Positions 46,601-57,400 of a DNA stretch of 64,000 bases are shown here, in pieces; within the stretch, counting starts at the first letter, position 1; each line of letters begins with the position of its first letter. Source of the stretch: Ceraceosorus guamensis. Lineage: Eukaryota; Basidiomycota; Exobasidiomycetes; Ceraceosorales; Ceraceosoraceae. Made by a program: the position numbers and the translations under genes. The stretch covers positions 299,283-363,282 of the forward strand of contig NW_020290011.1 of the NCBI RefSeq assembly GCF_003144195.1, read 5' to 3'. The notes under the pieces are model-generated. The model made no database searches, was not told where the DNA came from, and was given only the letters and a program-made list of their open reading frames with translations.

Positions 46601-46930
46601 ACCTTTGGTGCAGCGGCGGGTCACGATTTCGAAGCGGTGCACGGCGTGGGCACGCTCTCTGCCAAGGCGCTCAGCAAGACTTTCAAAACGGTCGTCGGAG
46701 CTGCTGGGTTGCATCGAAAGAACGAGTTCAGATACAAGATTGGCGCAAAGGATGAAAAGCTTTACATTACATTTCCCAGACATGGGCTCAGAGGAGGAGG
46801 AATCAGGGTGAGTCCTTCCATCGCGTATGGCGGCTTTCCTTGTGCGCGCGCGCTTCGATGCTGATGCCGAGCCGAGCTCGCGTTGCCTTTTTCCCTTTCC
46901 CAGGCACTGCTGCAATTCTTCGAAGAATAG
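43685..46930 (+). CDS. erdS: AspRS-DUF2156 fusion, ergosteryl-3beta-O-L-aspartate synthase type
   Basis: Exon 1 (43685-46807) and a 27-nt final exon (46904-46930, ALLQFFEE) give 1049 residues. The N-terminal 140 residues are a Ser/basic extension. An OB-fold anticodon-binding domain follows (LYKKQVVLRARVHAKRAI), interrupted by an acidic insertion near residue 310. The class II catalytic core is of eukaryotic AspRS type: QLYKQLAISSDLQRVFEVGP, then FRAENSNTSRHLTEYTGLD (motif 2, about residue 460), SGGQRIHD, and GCGFGLERIV (motif 3, about 660). From about residue 720 a second module begins (LELAKLVANYGASSNTSWL, then FAIIVGDPLCD and NGAIESTIVRALE), which is the DUF2156/MprF-like aminoacyl-tRNA transferase fold. 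In Aspergillus this fusion makes Asp-tRNA and transfers Asp to ergosterol. Function here is inferred from that architecture. Confidence 0.9.
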
Positions 46931-48019
46931 CGCAGCGAGGTCCGGCTTTTGTAGTGAGCGAACGCCGCCCCCTCAGCATAGATCCGAGCGCGTGATGGAG
47001 GACCCGAGCCCGACATTCCACATACCCTACCCTGCGCTCTTTGTCCGATTTTCGCTTCTATGCCAACCTTTCGTTCAGCAAAACCTCTTACACGTCGCAA
47101 CTTGGCAGAGCAATACAATCCTTTTCCTCCCTCTTGGGAAAGGGGTCGCGCAGGAAGTCAGGCAAGTCTGGTCGAGAAGACGCAGACTCCGCTGGTGTGA
47201 CCATGCTCGTGAACGCAAAGGCGAGGCGATGCACTCTCACCATCACGATCACGATCAGCGCTGATGCCGCGCGCATCAATCTTCTCCATGCTCACTTTCG
47301 CATGGCTGGAGAGAGGAGGTGCGCGATGAATCGAGTTTCGGCAAGTCAATCGTCTGCGCATGGTGACGTAGTCTGACAACCACGCTATGATTGTGACTGC
47401 GCCAAAGATACGAACCGGCCCCCCTGGGGGAGATGCGCAGAAATGAGGGTGCACATTAGTTGGGGCATGTCTGCCAGTTGACCGGCTTCTCGTTCGAGCA
47501 AGGGGTCGCAGCGAAGCCTCATCATTCGATTTTTTTTTTTTTGGGGGGGTGGGGGGGGGGGGGGGGGGGGCCTCCAAACAAGCAGCAAGAGTTGACTTGT
47601 GCACGGAAATGCGTCAAGGTACGTGGGGGTCTGAAAGTCAGAGTGGAGCTCGATAACGCCTCCACGAACGGGGTAGGAATTGATTCGGTCCCTTTTGCGA
47701 GCGGTCACCGCGCAACGCCCACCATCCCGTGTCGCAAGCACTTTGCGAGGTATAGTGCTGAGACGGGACGGCCACATAGTGCCGATTGTCCACGACGTTG
47801 AGGGTACTTTACCTTGTGCGCGAGAGTCCTCTTGCCCCTAAGTTCATGCTCGCGTATGTCACGATCGCTGCCTCATGATAGCTTCAAGAGCTTTGTGTGG
47901 ATCCGACTACAAAATCACAGCCATCATCATGCTCGCATTCTCCCTCGCTCCAACATACCTGATCCAATCCGATTAGTGATCCAACCGGCCCAAATATTGA
48001 ACTGCAAACCTCTCTCGAC
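46931..48019. other. Intergenic region with long T/G homopolymers
   Basis: About 1.1 kb with no supported gene. It contains T13 followed by G7, T and G20 at about 47530-47570. Presumed promoter of the first Cys-rich gene lies at its right end. Confidence 0.55.
47530..47570. repeat. T13-G7-T-G20 homopolymer block
   Basis: Near-pure T then G run. The exact length is likely uncertain because such tracts are error-prone in sequencing. Confidence 0.85.
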
Positions 48020-48535
48020 ATGCGCCTGCAAGTACTTGTGTTGCTCTCGCTCTGGACAAGCTGCGCCATGGTCTTTGGATACCTGACTGGCCAGCAATGC
48101 TTCGATCAGGACTGTCCCGTCGGTCTCTGTAACTGCTACTCTGGCTGTACTTGCGCTGGGGGCGAGGGACCAGGCGGACCACCCAGCGGATTCAAGAGGG
48201 TGAGTAAAGACCGAGTGCGGCTGCGATGCAGCGATGCCAAAGTTGGCGCAGACCCAGCTGACCAAGGGCTTCGTTTTTCTTTTCTTTTCTTTTCTTTTGT
48301 TTTGTTTTTTTTTTTTTTTTTTCCAATTTCCACACACAACCAGAGTATACCGGACTCCAACTCACTGGCTACACCTTTGCTTCAACGTCAAGACCCCTCG
48401 TCCTCCATCCACGGCTTGGATAGTCCTGCGCTAAGCACCAGAGATCAGACCCTAGGTGCCTGTGGCAGTATCGGTGCCGGGGGGGAACGATACTGTCCTC
48501 CAGTATGCCACGGCGCTTCTGGCTGTCCGCCTTGA
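48020..48535 (+). CDS. Small secreted Cys-rich protein, shortest member of the repeat family
   Basis: Exons 48020-48199 and 48344-48535 (both phase 0) give 123 residues. A signal peptide (MRLQVLVLLSLWTSCAMVFG) is followed by a type-1 Cys module, CFDQDCPVGLCNCYSGCTC, then a short Gly/Pro stretch (GGEGPGGPPSG) and a KR at the exon end. Exon 2 has a Ser-rich spacer and a single type-2 unit: CGSIGAGGERYCPPVCHGAS ending in GCPP, followed directly by the stop. The intron contains a long poly-T tract near 48300-48322. The layout (signal, CNC module, Gly/Pro linker, four-Cys unit) matches the two larger genes downstream on the same strand. It has only one repeat unit, so it may be the minimal form or a contracted one. 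No known family recognised. Confidence 0.75.
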   Translation: MRLQVLVLLSLWTSCAMVFGYLTGQQCFDQDCPVGLCNCYSGCTCAGGEGPGGPPSGFKRVSKDRVRLRCSDAKVGADPADQGLRFSFLFFSFVLFFFFFFPISTHNQSIPDSNSLATPLLQRQDPSSSIHGLDSPALSTRDQTLGACGSIGAGGERYCPPVCHGASGCPP

Positions 48536-50364
48536 GCGAAGCCGAGGGAAGCCATCCCAGCCCTTCGAAGGCGTCAAACTTGAGCAATGGACCACGTTGC
48601 TCGCTGGAGTGAGGGTCAATCGCGCGCTCCACACGGCAATTTCCGTGCGCCTCATACTGAAGAGGCTCGACGGCAACAAAGCAGTCAAAGTCGGCACACT
48701 GCTCGCCTCGTGACCTTCACAGCACCTCGGAAAACCCCCTTCAAACATGATTCCCAGCCAACAATCTTCATTAACTGAGAATGTGAACCCATTCGATCCG
48801 TCCGGCGCCAGACTATCCTTCGATCCGGCCGCTTTTTGTAGACACAAGTCGCGATCGCGCGAGCCGGAGGCCCTATACTCCTAGTCATCACCTCTTTCAC
48901 TTGTCGTTCCGCACTACGTCCCACGAATTCGGAACTTCTCTCTCCTCCCCACCCCAGACATCCTTGGCTCAGTCAGAATGCCACGTATTTCAATTCGAAT
49001 TATTTTTTTTGCTCACGACGAGATAATTTGTCGGAAGGCTGCCTAGCGCGGAGTGCTCGACGACACGCACTAAAGTCTACTTACTGCCCTTGCAAATCTG
49101 AAGAGCAGAGTGCCAGCAGGCGCCGTACTCTTCCTTTCACGTTTGCGGCTTTTCGTGTTCCAACGGTAGCACAATCAAGAACCACTGTGAATGCGAATGT
49201 TGTGACGCACTGCGACTGCTCGCGACTCACGCTGCGGATATCACAACACCTTCACGGTCAAGAGTGATGCTTTGTGCCCAATCGAAGTGATTCATTGAAC
49301 GTGGCGTTCACGAAGCGGTCCACTCCTCCACACAATGGGGGCACCCACTACCGCACACATCCTTTCTGAGGGTCCGGGGTGCATAACTGGCATGGGGCGC
49401 TGTACATTGGCGAGTGCGATGAATTTCTGAAGCTCGGAGTACACTACGGTCCAAGGTTTTCAGAGAAATGCCATATGGTGATGCGTGCAGACATCCAATG
49501 TCGTACAACGCCAGCCGCGGATATGTTCGTGGCACGACAATCTTCCCGAGCTGGTGCGCGAAGCCCGTCTTATCCGTTTTAAGCACAGCGCACCGCGCAG
49601 CCCGGAGACCAGGGCGGAGAAGACTTTTTTTCATTGATCACGAACGGGCTTGTCTATCGGCATCCGCCTCTTCTCGTGCCTCAGCGCCAACCAGCACAAT
49701 CAAGGCTGCCCATCTGACTCGATTTAAATTCATAAGGATTAATTTCACAGGTAGGTGGAGCAGACCGGAGCGTATGTCAGACGTCGCAGTCTCTCGAAGC
49801 ATATCAATCAGTCAGCGAAGACAACCTTCCGGGTGATAATCAAACCAGAATTTCGTGTTCGTGGTAACTTTTCAAGGGGATCAAAGTCGACAAATCCCGT
49901 CTGACTTACTGCTCTCACCCGATTGCCAATCAAACCGCGATGAACAACACGTTGCAGTCATAGAAGATTTTGAGGACTGCTATCTATACATGCTACGCTG
50001 CATTGAGGCATTGGCGCCGGGTAGGTAAGGCGTAAAAGCTGCCTATGGCCTTGCATGAGTCCTCGTTGCTCATCAACCGAAGAAGTGCTATGCTATCTCG
50101 CACTATCGGCTGGTGCTGTTGAGAAAAGCCCGCCTCTCGACTTCGCGTGTGTGTCTCTGACTCGACAACCTCGTGTCGCTGCCCCTCGTTGTGTCTTCGA
50201 TTGAGCAGAAGCAAGATTCTATAAATTTAACGCAATCCTCAAGCTTTCGTCCCCCAATGCTCGTTGCTCCTCCTCAGCACAAAGAGCTCCCGGGACAAGC
50301 CTTACATATCCTTCCAAATTGCACCCACTTGAGCGTCTCTGCCCTTTACTGGGGTCAGCTCAGC
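48536..50364. other. Intergenic region between Cys-rich paralogues 1 and 2
   Basis: About 1.8 kb. No additional Cys-rich exon and no other gene could be supported. A TATA-like element lies at the right end. Confidence 0.5.
50220..50227 (+). promoter_or_regulatory. TATA box candidate for the second Cys-rich gene
   Basis: TATAAATT 138 nt upstream of the inferred ATG at 50365. Confidence 0.45.
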
Positions 50365-52571
50365 ATGCGCTTGATTCCCTTCATACTGCTCCTCACGGTA
50401 AGCATTGCATCCACCGGTGTCTTTGCTCCGAAGCCGACACCGCCGCAATGCCAAGCGGCTGGCTGTCCGCTGGATCCTTGCAACTGCATAGGAGAATGCC
50501 CCTGTTTTGAAATCGGTGGCCCTGGTGATCCAGGCGGCCCCACTGAGCTAGACCTTCTTCAAAAACGCTTGAACAGTGTAAGTCAAGAAGCGCGAACGAT
50601 ACTTTGGAATGGACGTCCAATCTGATCTCTCGTTCTCGCTTCACTTGCAGGGAGGGCCGAGTGCTCTTGCAAAGAGAAAACTCACAGAGGACCAATGCGA
50701 CCTCATCGCGTGTCAGGATCCGTCATGTAACTGCGTGGGCAGCTGCCCCTGCTTCCCAGTAAGTCTGCATTCCAGCAACCGATGGACATAGACATCTGAC
50801 CAATAAATGAATCCGCCCATGCTTGGGAGCAGGGACCTCCACACCATGATCACCCAAAGCCAGGACATCCGGGCAAAAGGTCGACCGTCGCCTTGCCGGG
50901 AGATGGTCAGCTTTGGGCAGGAGCTCTTACGAAAAGGAAATCAGTGGATGCATGCAGTGGCATTGGCTGTCAGGACCCGGAATGCAACTGCACGGCCTCC
51001 TGCCCTTGCATTGTGAGTTTACATCCAAGCAACCCTGGGGACCAAATACAGAACTCCACCCTCAACGTGCCTGTTTGATTCACCATCAGGGCGACCCTAA
51101 CGACCCTGGGGATCCAGGGAACCCAGGCTCTGGCAAAAGACAAGTTGGTGCACCTTCTGACATTTTCGACACGTCGCTCAATCGCCGAGAGGTCTTGCAA
51201 GAGCGCGCTTTGACGCTTGATGGAGCGCAGCTGCTCAGGAACAGGGAGAACGCGGGTGTAGATGCGGCTTGCGGCACGATGGTCTGGTCGCATCCATACT
51301 GCCCACCGTACTGCGCCGGAAAGGGCGGTTGTCCGTCTTTTGCTTCTCCAGTTCATCCTCCGAAGCGGAGCAACCTCGTTGCGGGCACGAGCGAGACGGT
51401 GCCATCGGTACTTGATCGGCGCGTCAACAAACTCGAGGTTAGACAGGCCCACCAGGGAGAGACGCCTTGCGGCTATAAAAGCCCATATTTGAAAGAGACC
51501 TATTGTCCAGCGCATTGCGCCGGCCAAGGGGGCTGTCCTGGCCACGGCAAGCGGAGCGCTCTGCCTACTGGCACAGGCGAGACGATGCCTTCGGTACTCG
51601 ACCGGCGCGCCAACAACCTCGAGGGCAGACAGGCCAGCCAGGGAGAGGTGGCTTGCGGCTTTGTGTATTGGGGCAAACCCTATTGTCCATCGCATTGCGC
51701 CGGCCAAGGGGGCTGCCCTGGCCACGCCAAGCGGAGTGCTCTCCCTACTGGCACAAGCGAGACGATACGATTGGTACTCGATCGGCGCGTCAACGAGATG
51801 AGACAGGCCAGCCAGGGAGAGGTGGCTTGCGGCTCTGTAGGCGGGCTCTACAACCAGCCTTATTGCCCACCGCAGTGCGCCGGCCAAGGTGGCTGTCCTG
51901 GCCACGGCAAGCGAAGTGCTCTGCCGGGCGAAGAACAGGCGCCACCCATCGAACGCGCTGACCAGCTTGAGCGTAGGATCAAGAAACCGGAGGAGCCGTC
52001 CTGCGGATATGCTTTCTCCAAAGGCCCATACTGTCCACCACATTGCCACGGCCAGGGCGGTTGTCCACCTCACGGAGGCAACGTTCCATCGGTGCAGTCC
52101 AGAGACCAGGCGCTTATCGTCGAACCTCGCAAGTATAAAATACCGGTGGAGGAACCTTGCGGGGGTGGTATTGGATATTGCCCACCGGAGTGCGCTGGAA
52201 AGGGCGGCTGTCCACCTCACCACAAGCGCAGCATTCCATCGGTCGAGTCCAGGGACCAGTCGCTGGTCATCGATGGTCCCGATCGCTTAGCGCGCAGGGA
52301 CAACGACAATCCCTCGCAGCCACCGCCCTGCGGCTTTCCTCTCTCCGGTGGGCCCTATTGCCCTGGTCACTGTGCCGGACAGGGCGGCTGTCCTAATCAC
52401 GGCAAGCGAAGCGCTCTATCTTCGACCCTAAATGTTCGGTACTTAGTCCCGAGAGGAAGCGAGCTTGTTCCGTCGAAACAGAGCGCGAGGCTAGATCGCA
52501 GGCAGGCGCCGGCGGGGTGCGACGGATGCGAGGAATGTTGCTGCTACCCCATTCGTTGCTCATGCTGCTGA
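50365..52571 (+). CDS. Secreted Cys-rich repeat protein with Kex2-type sites (660 aa)
   Basis: Four exons, all phase 0: 50365-50577, 50651-50758, 50833-51012, 51090-52571. A signal peptide (MRLIPFILLLTVSIASTGVF) leads into three type-1 modules, one at the end of each of exons 1-3: CQAAGCPLDPCNCIGECPC, CDLIACQDPSCNCVGSCPC and CSGIGCQDPECNCTASCPC. Each is followed by a collagen-like GDPGGP/GHPG/GDPGNPG linker. Exon 4 has seven type-2 units of the pattern C-x(5-9)-C-x3-C-x5-C with cores such as YCPAHCAGQGGCPGHGKR, separated by 40-60 residues. Most units end in KR or are bounded by RR. The C-terminus is an unusual Cys cluster (CDGCEECCCYPIRCSCC). Predicted secreted polyprotein, processed in the Golgi by a Kex2-like protease. 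Function unknown; could be an effector, antimicrobial or wall-associated peptide source. Confidence 0.82.
51262..52415 (+). repeat. Tandem array of seven four-Cys repeat units within the 660-aa protein
   Basis: Cores near 51295, 51505, 51685, 51870, 52030, 52175 and 52355 encode CPxxCxGxGGCP. Units 2-4 are the most alike, sharing the GKRSALPTGT-type flank, LDRR and RQASQGEVACG, which points to recent duplication. Units 5-7 are more diverged in the spacer. Confidence 0.85.
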
Positions 52572-54433
52572 GAATGGACAAGTGCCTACCTTTGCGCCTC
52601 ATGCGAGGTTCTACACCAGCCAGGACCGAAGACCTGACACAGCTCAGACGATCACAGCGACGGAATGACCATCAAATGCGGTTCAACTGATGAATGAAGA
52701 ATTCCAGATTGACTGCCAATCCTGCTGTCGCCCACCCACCTTCAGCCACTAATCCCCACCGAGACTCCACTCGCCTTCAGTCACGCGTCCCAAAACCATG
52801 TGTCCGCTTTCACGATACTTGATAGCTATCTTGATGCCATGATTGAGCTTGAGCGACTTGCAGAAGTTTTCCAAATCGTGAGTGTGGCACCCGCGATGTA
52901 CGGCTGGCTCACTGAGTATTCCATTTCAAGATTTTGAGTGCAAACTTCAAAATGCGAGGCGGGACGATGATAATCTTGAGTGAAGGATCTCAGACGTGAT
53001 TCGGATCCTTGAGCGAAGATCGCATTCACTCTGCTCAAATCGTGAATCAAGAATGATGATCGATGATTTCGATCATGAATTCATTAGAAAGTCTCAGTCT
53101 TGAGTTCGCCTCATAATAATTGTCATCTTGACTTTTTGACTCAATTTTGAATCAACGTTCTGATTGGAAATTTCGTTATCGCTAGACATAGCAGGCCGGA
53201 TGTCGCGGTACCTGTGCGCATGCAGCAGGGCACAATTATAAGCGCAGGCTGCACGCTGCACGCGCGCATCTAAACGCGCGGCCCCACACGAGTCTGATTT
53301 GCGATTGATCTGAGTCAAGGAGTTAATTATCGTAGCCTCCGCGTTATCCAACGGTGAGTCGATCCAGCTTCTGCACCACCAACACCACGGCAGCCATAAA
53401 AATTGCTGGCCTCAAGAATGACTAAGAAGTGATGACAAGGAGAGATGGGCAAGCATAATTGGCTATCGAGGGCGAGGGAAGCTGTGTATCGCGACGTGAG
53501 ACGGACAAATCGACCACAAATATGGCTAGCAAGAGTGGCGGGCAGCCGTGATTGCGACCTGAGATAGGCAAGTCAATGGCGAGTATGACCAGCACGAGTG
53601 TAGGACTCTTCACCGAGCTTGGGTAGCCGGTATCGGCAGCTCTCAGGTGAGATCCAGGAGCCAGAAAGTGCAAGAGGCGCAAATTGTCACGCCGGTTCAA
53701 ATGCAAGTTCTCGGGACGTTTGATAGACTTACTGCGCGCTCGATTGGATGGCTCTCGCACTCTTCCAGCTCGCATATGGGTACAGCTCAAGTGATCATCC
53801 GGCGCCACGTCTGCCCCGCGCCAGCAGCGATGCAAGAGTCATCGAAATCGCCCGCAACCTTCTTCCATCCGGGCACTCGAGGCACTTTGATCTTCCAAAA
53901 GGCCATTCCGTCACGAAGATGCAACCGCAAAGGTCCTCCTATCATCTGTGCCTATATTGGTGAGAGGTCGACGGAAGCGTTCTTCCGAGTCGATAGCATG
54001 CTCCAATGCTGCGTGCTCGATGGGGTGCCACTGCACGTAGGTGGTGCTTTGCCGTTGAAGACAATGTGAGAAGGGAGAGAGAGACGCGCCAAGGTCACAG
54101 GAGGTGATTGTGGGTATGCAGAAGCCATGTCGCTCACACGTCAAGCTGCGCATCCGCAGCCTGATTAGCTTATGCGATATTTGGTACTCGGAAGGGTACA
54201 TAAGGAGCGCATTCCGGCTTTTTCACCTTCGTCCGTCTGCTCGTCGAGGTTTGTAAGGCTCTTGATCTGGCCGCCACTTCCCTCTTCCTCTTCCACCTTT
54301 CAACTCCTCCCCCCTTCTCTTGGGCTTCTTTCTCTCGTCCTCAACCTCGATTCTCAGCAACCCTTCTGTTTCCAAGGGGCTGTGCTGTGCTTTACTCATC
54401 ATCAAGCGACTCGCCGCAGCTCGACCCTTCATC
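52572..54433. other. Intergenic region between Cys-rich paralogues 2 and 3
   Basis: About 1.9 kb. AT-richer around 52850-53170, with repeated TGAATC/GATTTG words. No Cys-module exon or other gene supported. A CT-rich tract at 54240-54340 precedes the next gene. Confidence 0.5.
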
Positions 54434-57400
54434 ATGCGGCCTATCTGCTTCCTCTATCTGCTCGCCTTCTGCCTGATCATCAGACCAGTCACTTCTGGAA
54501 GCATTGGCATTGGCGCTTGCATCACTCTCAACTGCGCCCCTGCAGAGTGCAAGTGCACAAAAAATTGTCCCTGTCCTCCGCTAGAGGCCGAGCGGAGGGG
54601 CTTCACAGTCGTGGACCCTATAGCTCTCGCAAGCGAGCCTGATGTCTTGGACGTCTCCATACAAGAACGCGCAAGTGTGCCCACCAACCGCCGGACAACG
54701 GAAGGCGATGGCGGCGCAACGGTGGTGCTGCCGGCGCTGGTCACGCGCCAAAAGCCTACCGACGAAGCCCTTGCGAAACGCCGAGTCAACGTGGCTTACT
54801 GCCACTATCCCGGATATTGTCCCGAGATCTGTGCTGGCAAAGGCGGCTGCCCATCAAATCCCACTCAGTGCCATTTTCCGACGCATTGCCCCGTGGGGTG
54901 TGAAGCGAAAGGCGGCTGTCCTTCCACCCTTGCGAAACGTCAAGTCAACATGTCTTATTGCCACTATCCCGTATGGTGTCCCGAGATATGTGCAGGCTTA
55001 GGTGGCTGCCCATCGAACCCCACTCAGTGCCATTTCCCCACGCATTGCCCTGAGGGATGTGAAGCGAAAGGCGGCTGTCCTCCCAAAATTGCCAGGGTAC
55101 CCGCAGCGGCAAAATTGCTCAAACGGTCACTTGCTTGTGCTTGGCCAGATTTGTGTCCACAAGGCTGCGAAGGGCAGGAGGGCTGTCCTGGGCAATTTTC
55201 AGGCACTATGATCCAGCGCAAGAGCGAGGATGACTCTCACACTTCTCAAAGCGAACACCTATCCCGTGACGTATCAGCAGCGACCGTCGACATCAGCGGC
55301 AAAATCCCTTTTCCGGAAAATGACTGCAGCTATCCGCATTGTCCTGCAGGATGCGACGGAATAGGCGGCTGCTCTGGCGGCCCTTGGGTCGTTGCTAGGA
55401 GCAAAAGCGTGGCTGTCACAAGCGCGATCGAGCAGAGAGGTGTGGGTTCGACATCCTCGACTTTATTGAGCTCTGATCAGGCGTCGATTCCCATCAGCCG
55501 ACGTGGGTACCAGGATGACTTCATGGAGATTAGAAGTAAGAGAGAGCCGGCCAACCTCATATCTTCTAGCCTGACACGGCGACAGGATCCAACGCAGTGC
55601 TTTCCACCCTGCCCGAACTGGTGCTTGGGGCTGGGTAAATGTGCAGCCGGAGACAGCGCGGCATCGCAAAGCTCTTTACATGAAGAAACGCGCCAAGATG
55701 AATCTCTTGGACTCAGGAGGCTTCAGCTACCGACTGTCAACGGGCTTTCAAATCTGATACAGCGGGAGGAAGGGGCGCCTACCTGTCTGATGCCCAATTG
55801 TCCTAAGATATGTGCCGGACTCGGAGATTGCCCGGGTCTCGCTGGCGCGCCATCGAATCTGATTGCGCGGCAGACAGTGGGTCGCCAGACCGGTTTGCCA
55901 TGTGAGTCCCTCCCTACGTTGGTGGCCGTAGATTGCGTCGATTTTGGATTCGCCATGATTCTAACTTGAGCCCTGCAACTTTCTCAATGCAGCAAATTAC
56001 GAGGCAACCTTGACTCGTAGAACGACGCTCGGTGTCACAAGCTCTCCTGTTCAAAACGAAGTGCTCAGCAGAAACATCGACACAGACCCATCGTCGAATG
56101 AACTAGACTATATCCTGGACTGTCCTCCGGATTGCCCAAATTTCTGCGAGAGTCCCACGGTCTGCCTGGCAAAAGCGGAAATAGTGCAAGATCGAAGCGC
56201 AGAGGACGACACCTCGTCTGAGGAACTCGCAAAAATCAAGCGCTCGAGCGACTCCAACGAGGTTGCAAGGATTGACGCGCTCTCCAGACACATCGAAACA
56301 AACCCATCGTTGACAGAGCAAGATGCTTTGACTGACTGTCCTCCAGAATGCCACAAATTCTGCACCCCTTCTGGGATATGTCTGGCAGAAGGGGAGACAG
56401 TGCAAGGTCAAAGCGTTAAGGATGGCGCCTCATCTGAAGAATTCGCGAACATCAAGCGTCAACACGTCTTTGCTTGCCCTGCGGAATGCTTCTACACTTG
56501 CGACAAGAACAACGGGAAATGTCCGGATCCACCGGCCGGTACGCTTGAGCGTAGCATTGAAGACATTACGGAAATGGCAGGATCCGAAGCTGTAACCCAA
56601 AGTGATCAGGATTGTCCTGCAGAGTGCCCCAAAACCTGCTTATCAGCTTTTGAGTGCCCACTCAAATCCACCAGCACGGTGACGGTCAGGCGTATGGTGG
56701 ACGGGACCGCGAATGCGGCAGCCTCTGTGTCGCTGACGAAGCGCGTCCACACCTACGTATGTCCGCCCGAATGCCTCCACGATTGCGACCGATATGGAAA
56801 TTGCCCATCTCCGCCTGCTTTCACCATCAATCATTCCATCGACGAGACGCCAGCTAGTGAGCTCACGGCCTTCGTCAAGCGTAAAGACGTACCCACGTGC
56901 CCTGAAGAGTGCCCGAACAACTGCCTCCGGGATGGCGAGTGTCCGACTGTGGCAGATGTCGTCCAGCTCCGCATGGCGCCTGGAACATCCGACGCGGCGG
57001 GCCTTGCACCAAATTTCGTGAAGCGTCAAGGCGTCAACGGCGATTGTCCGGAGGAGTGTCCAGACAGTTGCAATCCCGCCGGAGAGTGTCCGCCTACCGC
57101 CTCTCTGACTAAGCGCGCCCGAGCCGATGAATGTCCACCGGATTGTCCCAAGGGATGCGACCATCAAGGGATCTGTATCATCTACTCATGCCCTGCACGA
57201 TGTCCCAACGATTGCGACGAGACAGGGGATTGTCTCAAGCCACCGCCTGGCGTACAGACTCACAATCTACAGACCGGCCAAACGCCCGACGCAGCAGACG
57301 CCAGTGCTGCATCGCGTCGTAGTTCTGCGACGAATCCTGCGGCACCAACCGATGCCTTGGGACTAGTTCAGTCTCGCAGCGAACCCGCCGGCCGAGCAAC

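Noticed and set aside
50970-52223. 417-codon minus-strand open frame opposite the 660-aa repeat gene
   Set aside because: It mirrors the repeat array (repeated LAVARTAPLAGAMRW-like strings are the reverse of the Cys units) and crosses the intron at 51013-51089.
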